Part shown: in pieces, positions 34,287 to 45,500 of the stretch
How the letters are laid out: every line of letters starts with the position of its first letter
How positions within the stretch are numbered: the first letter of the stretch is position 1
Assembly: GCF_011386835.1 (NCBI RefSeq)
Contig: NC_088797.1
Location: 63,079,587 to 63,143,586, forward strand
Length of the DNA: 64,000 bases
Source: Chrysemys picta bellii
Taxonomy: Eukaryota > Chordata > Testudines > Emydidae
Direction: 5' to 3'
Made by a program: the position numbers and the translations under genes
The notes under the pieces: generated by a model
What the model saw: the letters and a program-made list of their open reading frames with translations, nothing else
What the model was told of the DNA's origin: nothing
Databases searched by the model: none

Positions 34287-35625
34287 AGGATCATAGGACT
34301 GGAAGGGGCCTTGAGAAGTCTTCTAGTCCAGTCCCCTGCACGCATGGCAGGGCTAAGTATTATCTAGACCATGACCATCCCTGACAGGTATTTGTCTAAC
34401 CTGCTCTTAAAAACCTCCAGTGATGGAGATTACATAACCTCCCTAGGCAATTTATTCCAATGCTTAACCACCCTGACAGTTACAAAGTTTTTCCTAATGT
34501 CCAACCTAAACCTCCCTCGCTGCAATTTAAGCCCATTGCTTCTTGTCCTATCCTCAGAGTTTTCTAGACATTTCATCAGTTTTGTTGCTCTCCTCTGTAC
34601 TTTCTCCAATTTGTCCACATCTTTCCTGAAATGTGGCACCCAGAACTGTACACAATACTCCAGTTGAGGCCGTATCAGTGCAGAAGAATTACTTCTTGTC
34701 TCTTGCTTACAACACTCCAGCTAATACATCCCAGAATGATGTTCACTTTTTTTGCAACAGTGTTACACGTGACTCATATTTAGCTTGTGATCCACTCTGA
34801 CCCCCAGATCCCCTTCTGCAGTACTCCTTTTTAGGCAGTCATTTCCCATTTTGTATGTGTGCAACTGATTGTTCCTTCCTAAGTGGAGTACTTTGCATTT
34901 GTCCTTATTGAATTTCATCCTATTTATTTCACACCATTTCTCCAGTTTGTCCAGATCATTTTGAATTTTAATCCTATCCTCCAAAGCACTTGCAACCCCT
35001 CCCAGCTTGATATCATCCACAAACTTTAAAAGTGTACTCTCTGTGCCATTATCTAAATCATTGATGAAGATACTGAACAGAACCAGACCCAGAACTAGTA
35101 TCTGTGGGACCCCACTTGATATGCCCTTCCAGCTTGACTGTGAACCACTGATAACTACTCTCTGGTAATGGTTTTCCAATCAGTTATGCATCCACTTTAT
35201 CATGGCTCCATTTAGGTTGTATTTCCCTAGTTTGTTTACAAGAAGATCATGCGGGACAGTATCAGAAGCCTTACTGAAGTCAAGATATACCACATCTACC
35301 ACTTCACCCATCCACAAGGCTTGTTACTCTGTTAAAGAAAGCTTATTACGTTGGTCTGACACAATTTGTTCTTGACAAATCCATGCTGACTGTTACTTAT
35401 CACCTTATTATCTTCTAGGTGTCTGCAAATTGATTGCTTAATTATTTGCTCCATTATCTTTCCAAGTACTGAAGTTAAGTTGACTAGTCTGTAATTCTCT
35501 GGGTTGTCCTTATTCCCCTTTTAATGGATTGGCTCTGTATTTGCCTTTTCCAGTCCTCTAGAATCTCTCCTGTCATCCATGACTTTTTCAAAGATAATCG
35601 CTAATGGCTCAGATGTCTCACATTC
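34287..35625 (-). mobile_element. CR1 LINE fragment, linker/RT to 3' end (minus)
   Basis: The 3' UTR starts at about 34287 ('gataggatcataggactgga'). 34639-34430 encodes the C-terminal part ([20 protein letters not shown], then [20 protein letters not shown]), with a short internal deletion at about 34555. 35179-34763 encodes GISSGVPQILVLGLVLFSIF and LLKFVDDIKLGG, where FVDD replaces FADD. RT sequence continues in broken frames to about 35625. At 1.34 kb it is one of the longer CR1s here, inactivated by several changes. Confidence 0.9.
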
Positions 35626-38258
35626 TTGCTTCTGCAGTGATGTCGTGGACACACAGGAGGATGGGAGAGCGGGGAGGACAGCCAGCTCTGTCCCTGTGCA
35701 CTGGTGACTGCCTCCCAGCTGCTGCACAGATGGTACAGGTAGCTCTGTGATGGGAAGATGCACTTTGATTTCTGGTCTCCATCTTACTTCCCCTGCCGTG
35801 GGTTAGCACCTGGACAACATTTCTGGTTCCTGTTACCAGTCCTTCTCCCCGCTTAGGCAGGGCTGCTTGCTCTGCTTATGTCCAATGTCCCAAAGATACC
35901 CCCACCTGGAAAACAGCACCTCTAAATACATCCCAGAGGGGTGTAGCCAGCCATCCCTGTCCCCACACTTGGCCAATCAAGTATGAGTCCCATATCTCAA
36001 ACACAGACTTTTATTTTCATGTTTCCAAGAGTTGTCAGTTGCTAAAAGCCATTGGGTGTCACCTCACCAGTTCTCTTGGCTCAGATAAATTTGAGCTTAT
36101 TTTTACAAACATTCTTCCTTGACTGTGACTTTGGGTGACAGTGACTTTTTGCCACCTTTTACCTACTTAATTTTAGCAAAGTCCCAAGTCAAACTGTCGG
36201 CCTGGATTGAATAGGATCCGTGTCAGATCCCAGCTCTTTGGGGCTTGTTCATGTCATGAGGGATCTGGGCTCCATGGAATTCGAAGCACTTTGAATATTT
36301 AGAACCCCTGATTTGTGCGTTCCTCCAGCAGCTCTGGCCCTGTACCTGACATTCCCTAGGGCCAATGGGTCGCAAGCGAAGGGGCTTTGTCCTTGCTGGT
36401 CTGGTGAGCATGGAAGGACACATCTTTCACCTTTACAGATCAGATCATCCACAGCTGTGTGCACCTGACTGGGTGACCAGACCACTGTCCTTGCGATGGC
36501 CGAAGCACTCGCGGCAGCCAGCATGATTGTCTCAGCCGTGCAGACAGCAGGCTTGCCTGCAACACCGAGTTCTGTCTGCTTCTTGTCCGACAGGTGGCAG
36601 CACATGACTCAATGAAAGTGTATCTTGCGACTCCCACATGCCATCCTGTCTTGCCACAGACAATCTGTTTGAGGTATCAGCAACCAGCACGTCCATTCCT
36701 GGTGTGTGTCTGAGCACTGCACCGTATTTCTGTAGGCTTTACAGCATTCTTAGGAGCCCTGGGAGTTGATGATGCCATGGGAGTTTTGTGACCCTCTCCA
36801 GAGGCTGATGACTGTCCCTGCCCACCAGATACACACCAGTGGAAGCATTCATGACCCAACCAGTTGCTTTTTGGATCGGTGCCTAGTTTATTTCTGTATA
36901 TGTGATAGACTTGGATGCATGAACCACTGGCTTCCCTTGCTGCGGTGAACCAGCCCCAAGTCCTTGCTTGGATACATCCATCTGAACTGCTCCCTCTGTT
37001 TTTATACCACAGGATACAAATGTGCCAGCACTGGCAATGAAGAGCTTCATCCAGGAGCAGTGAGAGCTTTGCTGGGCAGCCCGGTGACCCTCTGAATTTT
37101 TCCTTATAAGATCTCAAAGAGGAGCCCAAACTGCTGCATGGTGTGGCACAAACTCACCAATAAGTTGCCTTCCCTAGCAGCTTTGCTACCTCAGCACACT
37201 GGCTGTTGGCTTCACCTCAGCTCCTGCTGCTACTTTTGCAGGGTTGGTCTGGAAACTCCCAGCTAAGAGGATGTGATTCAGATACTTCATGCCAGTTGTT
37301 CTTAGGACGCTTTAGCCTGGATTTAGGTTGACCCCTCTTCCCTATATCTCTGGAGCTTGGTACAAAACTTGGTATCATGTTCTTCATCAGCAGCTGCAAA
37401 CCCCACTCTATCATCGCTATGGCTCCCAGCATAGGCTTAGTACATTTCCTTTTGAAAGACTCTTTGGGCAGAATGAATACCAAGGAATAACCAGCGGAGG
37501 TACTAAATGTGGCCACCATTGTCCTTCCATGTCCGGTATCCAGGTCTGGCATTCAGGACACTGACACTAGACTCTAGCCAATTGTTATAGCCCAGATGTA
37601 GGCATCTGATGATGCTTTCATGTGACTGCCTTGTTCATGTCTCACAGACCGAGATGCAGCTGCAGCTCTCCTGTGCATGGCCTCTTCTCTAACACCACAG
37701 AGTTCACCCACTCCACAGGATCATCTTCTTCCTTCGTTAGCCACTTGGTAACCTCAAAATCCCTTTCTCCATTTGGCCTTGCAGTGTAATGAGTGTAATT
37801 ACACACACCCACTATCAAAGAGCCCCTTTCCTCCAGGAGGCTGCAGGTCATAGGTTAGCATGGCAGATGCAGCATGTGCCCACCAGGTCTATGCTGGCAC
37901 AAGGTATGCCATGTTCCCTGTGCTTCCTCATAGGCCCTTCTAGTCTCCTCCTGCATGGCCCATGCAGAGAAGTGCAGCCAGTAACTTGTGCTGCAGAGGG
38001 GTCCCAGTGTCCTCAGGAACAGTACACCTGCCCTCAGGAGATGGGGCCTTCCCAAGCCAGGCCCGGTCATGCTCAGGCTCTGCAAGGCTCGCGAGGTAGT
38101 TACAGTAGATGTATATTGCACAAACCCCAGGGATGTGCTTTGACAAAGACGTAGTCCTAGGCAAAAATCAGATCTGGGCCAGGTTCCAACCTTAAACACA
38201 CCCACAACTTGGATTAAGGGTCTTGGTCCTTTGGACACTGGGGCTGGGACAGTCACTG
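35626..38258. other. Long stretch without a recognised repeat or gene
   Basis: Several minus-strand open frames follow each other here: 36605-36249 (118 residues), 37129-36677 (150), 37552-37217 (111), 37851-37642 (69) and 38256-37855 (133). I do not recognise any domain in them. Frames overlap and switch without splice-like order, so I do not call a gene. It is the longest part of the window free of recognised mobile elements. Confidence 0.35.
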
Positions 38259-38356
38259 TTTATAGTATGTCTGTACAGTGTCCAGCACAGTGGGGTTCAC
38301 CCTGGCTCTTAGGCGCCCCACAAAAAATGGTAAATAACAATAATAATAAATAATAA
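38259..38356 (+). repeat. Old dispersed retroelement tail ending in (TAA)n
   Basis: 'gtctgtacagtgtccagcac' and 'ggctcttaggcgccccac' lead into a (TAA)n tail at about 38335-38356. This resembles a common amniote repeat whose 5' side may be represented at 48588-48655. The tail is the insertion site of the following element. Confidence 0.5.
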
Positions 38357-40900
38357 CACTGGTCTACAATTTTTGAGAAGTCGTCTGCTTCAGAGATAAA
38401 ATGTGCTATTTATTATGTATTTTGATGTGCTGAATTCAAATATGACAATTAAAACAACTGATTGGCTACTGTTTCTAAGATATTTAAGTTTTTACATTTT
38501 ATGTCTATGTATATTGTGTAGATAGTAGAGTTTTAATCATAAATTGTATACCTAGGTCTTTTCATGTGTGTATGGTTGCTTTACATGATAATAGATCACC
38601 TGTCCTGTTTATGTAACACTTTAAAAATCAGCAAAAGGGTTATATAAATAAAATTTATTATGAAACAAAAGGCAAAAAAACTATTCTGTACATAGTTTAG
38701 TCCTATTCAGTGTCTACTCGGCGCTTCTTGGCTTGTCTCTTGTATTCATTAAATGGAGCATCTCTTGTCACTGTCCAGCAATAGTCTGCAAGAATTGATG
38801 GGCTCCATTTGCCCTGATAGCGTTTCTCCATTGTTGCAATGTCCTGGTGAAATCGCTCGCCGTGCTCATCGCTCACTGCTCCGCAGTTCGGTGGAAAAAA
38901 ATCTAGATGAGAGTGCAAAAAATTTATCTTTAGTTACATGTTGCAGCCAAGGCTTTTGTATGCCTTGAAGAGGTTTTCTACCAACAACCTGTAGTTGTCT
39001 GCCTTGTTGTTTCCGAGAAAATTTATTGCCACTAACAGGAAGGCTTCCCATGCCGTCTTTTCCTTGCCACGCAGTGCATGGTGAAATGCATCATCTCGAA
39101 GAAGTTAACGAATCTGAGGACCAACAAAGACACCTTCCTTTATCTTAGCTTCACTTAACCTTGGAAATTTTCCACGGAGGTACTTGAAAGCTGCTTGTGT
39201 TTTGTCAATGGCCTTGACAAAGTTCTTCATCAGACCCAGCTTGATGTGTAAGGGTGGTAACAAAATCTTCCTTGATTCAACAAGTGGTGGATGCTGAACA
39301 CTTTTCCTCCCAGGCTCTAATGACTGTCGGAGTGGCCAATCTTTCTTGATGTAGTGGGAATCTCTTGCACGACTATCCCATTCGCAGAGAAAACGGCAGT
39401 ACTTTGTGTATCCAGTCTGCAGACCAAGCAAGAGAGCAACAACCTTCAAATCGCCACAAAGCTGCCACTGATGTTGGTCATAGTTTATGCACCTCAAAAG
39501 TTGTTTCATGTTGTCATAGGTTTCCTTCATATGGACTGCATGACCAACTGGAATTGATGGCAAAACATTGCCATTATGCAGTAAAACAGCTTTTTTCTCA
39601 TCGTCGATGAATCAATGAACAGTCTCCACTCATCTGGATCGTGAACGATGTTGAGGGCTGCCATCACACCATCGATGTTGTTGCAGGCTATAAGATCACC
39701 TTCCATGAAGAAGAATGGGACAAGATCCTTTTGACGGTCATGGAACATAGAAACCCTAACATCACCTGCCAGGAGATTCCACTGCTGTAGTCTGGAGTCC
39801 AACAGCTCTGCCTTATTCTTGGGTAGTTCCAAATCCCTGACAAGGTCATTCAGTTCACCTTGTGTTATGAGGTGTGGTTCAGAGGAGGAGGTTGGGAGAA
39901 AATGTGGGTCCTGTGACATTGATGGTTCAGGACCAGAAGTTTCATCCTCTTCCTCTTCCTTGTCTGACTCAAGTGAGAATGATTCTGGTGCATCAGGAAC
40001 CGGCAGTCCTTCTCCGTGGGGCACTGGGCATATAGCTGATGGAATGTTTGGATAATGCACAGTCCACTTTTCTTCTTTGACACACCTTTCCCAACTGGAG
40101 GCACCATGCAGAAGTAACAATTGCTGCTATGATCTGTTGGCTCTCTCCAAATCATTGGCACTGCAAAAGGCATAGATTTCCTTTTCCTGTTCAACCACTG
40201 GCGAAGATTTGTTGCACAAGTGTTGCAGCATATGTGTGGGGCCCACCTCTTGTCCTGATCTCCAATTTTGCAGCCAAAATAAAGGTGATAGGCTTTCTTA
40301 ACCATAGTGGTTATACTGCGCTTTTGTGATGCAAAAGTCATTTCACCACAAACATAGCAGAAGTTATCTGCACTGTTCACACAAGTACGCGGCATCTCTG
40401 CTCACTTTGGCTAAACAGAAATGTGTCCCTTTGCAAAATCAAACACTGACAAATAGCACGACACTGTATGATTTCTAGAGCTGATATAGGGCAATTTGTT
40501 CAGCAGAGTGATGTAAGCTTAGTTATGATTGCATCATCCATGACTTCTAGGAATAACATGATGCAATTCATATAATGTATGACGCAATACCAGCTTCAGA
40601 TTGCATCATTCATTGTTTTGCCTAAAGAGCAAGTACTGTCCAAACCCAGTCATAGATTTATTCATAGATCCAGTCAAAGATGTGTTTTAGTCATTTCTGG
40701 TTTAAATTGAGATCCCTTCCCTTTATAACTCACTTATCCTCCGCCATTCCCAAGTCAAGGGTCGTATATACTGACCCAATAGCATATCTTGAAAACTAGA
40801 GCCAATCAACAATTTTAAGCATCATTTTCATTCTCAGTGACCCAGAATTAGTAAAGTTGGACTACATTTATTTCAGAAGCATTTTGGCTGTAGAGCAGTG
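38357..40900 (-). mobile_element. Unclassified DNA transposon-like element with CACTG termini
   Basis: The left end reads CACTGGTCTACA and the right end TGTAGAGCAGTG, a 12-bp inverted repeat with one mismatch. 'taataa' lies directly outside both ends (38351-38356 and 40901-40906), which fits a target duplication. The site is a TAA repeat, so the length of the duplication is ambiguous. Beyond the 12 bp, both ends share the loose words 'gaagtc/gcttc'. The 2,544-bp unit holds one gene on the minus strand, with about 500 bp of non-coding DNA before it and 350 bp after it. CACTG ends occur in EnSpm/CACTA and Transib transposons, but the protein does not look like either family as I know them. Confidence 0.65.
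38703..40395 (-). pseudogene. Cys-rich candidate transposase of unknown family (two frameshifts, two stops)
   Basis: The start is the Met codon ending at 40395. The N-terminal part (40395-39865) has CX2C at residues 13-16, His54 with Cys56/57/60, and CX2C at 93-96: a ZAD-like zinc-binding module, probably for DNA binding. An acidic Ser/Glu-rich linker follows. After a frameshift at about 40080 comes HLITQGELNDLVRDLELPKN and DEWRLFIDSS. A second shift at about 39590 leads to QLCGDLKVVALLLGLQTGYT, FLCEWDSR and LPPLHIKLGLMKNFVKAID. In-frame stops lie at about 39103 and 38940. The end has DEHGERFHQDI and RYQGKWSPSILADYCW. Asp in CGDLK, Asp in CEWDSR and Glu in DEHGERFHQD could form a DDE catalytic triad, which is inference. 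I recall similar 'uncharacterized' proteins from many arthropods. Not a recognisable host gene. Confidence 0.68.
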
Positions 40901-40906
40901 TAATAA

Positions 40907-41862
40907 TAACTTATCCCGGCCCATCTTTTCCAGACCGTACCATTCATGGGCTCTGTCCTGAGAGATGGCTGGGATGGTTCTGTTCCTCCACACCACCATT
41001 CTGCCTTGCTGTAAATCCCTCCTTCTGCGACAGATGCTCACAGCTGCCCAGTGCCCTGGCTTCCCAGTCAGAGCAGGGAGAGGAAATATTGTGTAGTTTA
41101 GTATCTTCATTTCCTCTTGGTGCTCCCCATGGTTTGAGAGAGGGGTTGCTCTGGATTAGGGAACTCTGTGACCTCTCTCCGACACCAGGCAGCTTTCTCC
41201 AAATCCTCATGGGGACAGCAACATAGAGATTTAATTTCCCCAGGCTTCTCCTTGTTTTTGGGTGGATATTTGCACTCTCGAGCGTAATGGGGAGTAAGGA
41301 TGTTTTTTTTTGAAAGAGAGCAGCATCAGTCTGTAAATGTTTTCACCAACTGCATTTTGACATTTGTTAGTGAGTCAGACTCGGCCCATGTTACTGACCA
41401 CAGTGACATTTCAAAGAGGCATTTTTGAACGATTTAATTGAATTATAGTATTAGCATAATAAGGCTTGGAGTAATTCGCTGATACAGCTGTTCCTGGACT
41501 GTAATATGCTTATGTAATGGGAAATTGTAAAAAACATGCAATTCCCCCCCTCTCTCCCCTCCTCCTTTTCAGAGTAAATTGATGTCAGGCTGTTGGTATG
41601 CAGATACAAAGAGAGAGCTTTTTTCCTTTACTGAAAAACTGACAGCATTAGAAAATAGGTCAGTTCAAGCAGACAATAAAATAGATCATAAAAGTTAGGT
41701 AATTATAGCACTGTAATGGTATGGTCTCGGCCAATCAGAGTGGGGTTACTGACCAATGACTATGCCAGGATTTCAGTAATATGCAATTGTCTGTCCTGAT
41801 TGGCTGAGGCTGGGCTGAGTTGCATACATCCCTCAATAAAACTGTCCCTATACAATGGCTGA
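40907..41862. other. No repeat recognised; candidate conserved non-coding DNA
   Basis: About 41330-41850 is AT-rich, complex and free of recognised repeats, with words such as 'gatttaattgaattatagta' that look like homeodomain-type sites. This is only an impression; no frame or RNA is visible. Confidence 0.3.
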
Positions 41863-42203
41863 GAAATGAAGGTTCTCACCTTTGCCCAGCGTTCTTATGT
41901 GGCCTCTGCACTTTCACGCTCTTAAGAGGCACCAACAGGGCAGCTTGGGCTGGTGGGACCGTCTAGCTGCAGTGCCTGGTGGAGTGCTCATGTACCCACG
42001 CCCCTGTCCTCAGGGCTCCAGAAGTCCCGAAGGCCAGGCTATAAAAGGGGGCATGGTGCTGTGGCCGCCTCACGTCTTTCCACCTCCTCCTCAGGACCAA
42101 AGGTGAAATTAGGACTCCGAGGGAGAGGGGAATGTGGGCGGGCAGTGGGAATGTGCAGCGCCCATGTGAAGAGCTCTGCTTACAGGTGAGTAACCTTCAT
42201 TTC
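41863..42203. repeat. Inverted-repeat DNA element with splice-donor motif
   Basis: GAAATGAAGGTTCTCACCT at 41863-41881 pairs with AGGTGAGTAACCTTCATTTC at 42184-42203, with one extra base on the right. The interior is about 300 bp with no frame of note. The right arm contains CAG|GTGAGT (42183-42191), a perfect 5' splice-site consensus. The text resembles a dispersed amniote repeat that I cannot name. Confidence 0.65.
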
Positions 42204-42565
42204 TTCTTTGAGATGCCTCTGCACATTCCACTCTGGGGAGCTTGGCAAGCAGTTCTCCTCGCTCTGCAGGGTGGGACATGAAGACCTAGTTAGACAAGGG
42301 GTTTACTCACCACAGGTGGCGCCTCCTTGTGGCTGCTCTGAGGATCGACTCTGTCCTCTCCTCTCTGGGACTCAGCATGCTCCCTCTTTGTGAGCTGGCC
42401 TTCCAGCCAGGTCACTATGCAAATTTTCCCTTTCTGGGGTATCAAAATCCTACAGGATGTGCCATCCTAGGCCATCTTAGTTCCACTGACCTGAGTGTGC
42501 CACTTCCCCAGTGGCTGGTCTGGGAACCTGGGCCTGCCCACTCCTTCAGGTTCCAACCCAGGGAC
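42204..42565. other. No recognised feature
   Basis: GC-rich DNA between the inverted-repeat element and the hAT transposon. 'gagatgcctctgcacattcc' at 42210-42230 echoes 'tggcctctgcactttc' near 41900 and may be part of the preceding repeat. Confidence 0.35.
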
Positions 42566-45500
42566 CAGGGACGACCCACAACATTTTGGCACCTGAGGCA
42601 GGGAGCTCAAATGACACCCCCATGCCCCTCGCTTGGGCCAAAACTTTGAAAGGTCTCAATTCTGCCTTCTTCCTGTTCTACTCCTCTCATGGTACTGCTC
42701 TGCTACCTACCCCAATAAAGGACTAACAACTTAAAATGCCTTGTTCAAAAATTTTAAGTAACACATAACTTTCAAACACCTGAACAGCAAATGTAACTTT
42801 TCTTGTCTGCATAGTAAACACTGGCATTTTTATCTGTTTGAATAATCAAAGTGGTGCTTTCTGTGTCTTCTTGGTTGCAAAGATTTGAACTGCTTCCTGC
42901 TGAAGGTCCACAGTCTGGGCCAGCTCATGCTCTATTGAGATGGTTGCAAGGCTGACTAGCCTCTCCTGTGTCATTGTGGTTCGTAGATATGTTTTTATTA
43001 ACTTCAGCTTGGAGAAGCTGCATTCTCCACTGGCAACTGTTACAGGAAATGTTAGAAGTATGCGCAGAGCAACAAAAGCATTTGGAAAGAGGGTGGTCAT
43101 CTTATTTGTGCATATATATTCCAGAACAGCCTTTGGAGTTGCTCCTGCTGAACTGTATCTTGATAGAGCTTTCAGTTCATCACCTAAATCACTCGCATCA
43201 ATATTGCGCACGTCATCGTGTGTCAACACTGTCTCTAGTGCCCTGCATTGCTGGTGTAGGCCTTCTTCAGGTATAGTGAGGAGTTTTGGAATATCAGACA
43301 ACATCCCAAATATACTGCTGTGTTCCTTGAGCTGCATGAAACGTTCTTCAACTGACTGTATTGCACAATCTAGCACCTGGTTAAAGAATTCAACTTTGAA
43401 TTGTTGTTTGGGGTCTCTTATGGGATTATCCCATGCCTCGTAATCAAAATGTCTTCTTCTTCGGTGACTCTTGTATTCTTGAATAGGTGGGAAATTAGCT
43501 TCAGTGTGAAGTTCCTCTACCAACTTCTGTGCACTCTTCAGAACGTTTTGAAATCCCTCATCTGACCGGTAAGGCTGAAGGTATGACTGCTTTGTCCAGT
43601 TGTTCCATTGCTCCAGATATATCAAGGTCAACACCTTGGAGTCTCTTGCTTACAACATTTATTTCAAACAGTATGTCATGCCACAACACTAAGCCACACA
43701 GAAATTTGAAGTTATGTATGTTTCTGGTGATTCCATTTCCCTCTGCCATTGTTCTCCCATGAACAGTTCCTGTCATAGCCTTGTCCTCCATAAAGGCAAC
43801 TATGGCATCATCTATCTTCCCAATTTGGTGTTTGATAGACTTTATTGCCTCCACTCGACTTTCCCATCATGTGGCACTCAGTGGTTTCAGTGTCAGAGAA
43901 GATGTTCCCAGATGTTGCTTCAAAATTTGCCATCGATGAGTTGATGCAGAGAAAAATACATAGATGCTTTGAATTACATTAAAAAATTCAGCAGCCTCAC
44001 TAGAAGCTGATGCTGCATCACTGACCACCAAGTTCAATGAATGAGAACTGAATGGGACAAAAAAAGCTTGAGGGTTTAACTCTCGGATCCGTGTCTGCAC
44101 TCCTCTGTTCTTTCCTCTCATGTTGGCACTGTTATCGTAGCGCTGACCTCTCATGTCAGCTATCGCAATTCCCGTATCTTCCAGCTTTTTAAGTGGCACA
44201 TTTGTCATACCAGCTCCTGTAGTATCATCAATGTCAATAAATTCTAGAAAATGCTCTCAGACAGTCACCATTGCAGGGACATTTTCACTAAGTTCTGTTG
44301 TTGTTGTTACAAAACGCACCATTAAAGTCATTTGTTCCGTATGGCTGATGTCAGGTGTGCAGTCCAGAATAACAGAGTTATATCTTGCTGACTTCAGATC
44401 TGCCACAGTCTTCTGTTTGACTTTTGTTGCCAGTAACTGTTTGATCTCATTTTGAATTGTTTTTCCAGGGTAGTGGTGTATGTACATTTCTTGGGTGGTG
44501 ACTCTTCTTAGATGCTCCTGGAGTACAGCATCAAACTCAGCCATCAGCGCCACAATTTTAAGGAAGTTTCCATTGTTTGGCACATACAGCTGATCTGAAG
44601 TGCCGCGCGGTGCTAGGTTTTGGGTAGCAAGCATTCTCACAATGGCAATGAGCCTTTTCAGAACATTTTGCCAGTAAAGAGATTCTGATGCAATCTTCTT
44701 TTGATGCTGATCATCTATGGTGGCCTTTAACGTTAGTCTCATCTCAAGCTCTTTCCACCTATGGAATGCTCTCTGGTGATTTGCTGCCTTCTCATGGCAT
44801 GCCAGATTTCTAGCCAGATTTTTCCAGTCCTTTGTTCCTGTAGAACCCAATGTGGGTGGAACATTAGACTGGAAGAGTTTACAACAGAAAACGGTATGCA
44901 GCATTCTGGGTTTTTGAGTACATAAGCCATCACCTCTCCACTTTGTCACCATTGGGGATTTCATGCCAGTAATGTGTTGGATGGAAACGTCTATTTTCAT
45001 TGTCTTTGGGGAACATGAAGTTTTTCACTTGCTGTGGCCCATGCAGTACAAGGAAGTCCCTCAGGCTACTGCTCAAGTGGGTCCACAGTCCTGGATCATC
45101 TAGACTTAAGGAACTAAACTCAGCAGCAGCTGTTTCTTGCGCCTCCACCACACTCTTCTCTGATCTACACTTTTCTTCAAGAATGTGCATGTTACATCCA
45201 TTGGAGATGGAGATATGGATGCTGCAGTAGCTGCCAGGTCACCTGCACTCTGACTAACTGGAAGATCAGGCATCTTCTCACCACTCAGATCCTCACTGGG
45301 GCCGGAAGGCTCACCGTGAACATTTGTGTTTATGTATCTCAGGAGAGCTCCTTCCTGCTTAGATAGAAAAAGCTTCCTTTTCTTTCTTTCTCTGAATGCT
45401 GCCCCAGAGGGGCGTTTTCTTCTTTCACTCATGACTGCTGTTCTGTGCCAGCTATAGTGGCTCTCAACACTCAATTGAAGGGGACAAATAAGCAGGCTGG

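Noticed and set aside
36223..38256. A receptor-like or enzyme pseudogene on the minus strand
   Set aside because: Some phrases looked protein-like (for example GRTMVATFSTSAGYSLVFIL), but no family could be named and frames do not join sensibly.
38357..40900. Assigning the CACTG-ended element to EnSpm/CACTA or Transib
   Set aside because: Only the first bases agree; the protein lacks the motifs I associate with either, and the duplication length cannot be read in a TAA repeat.
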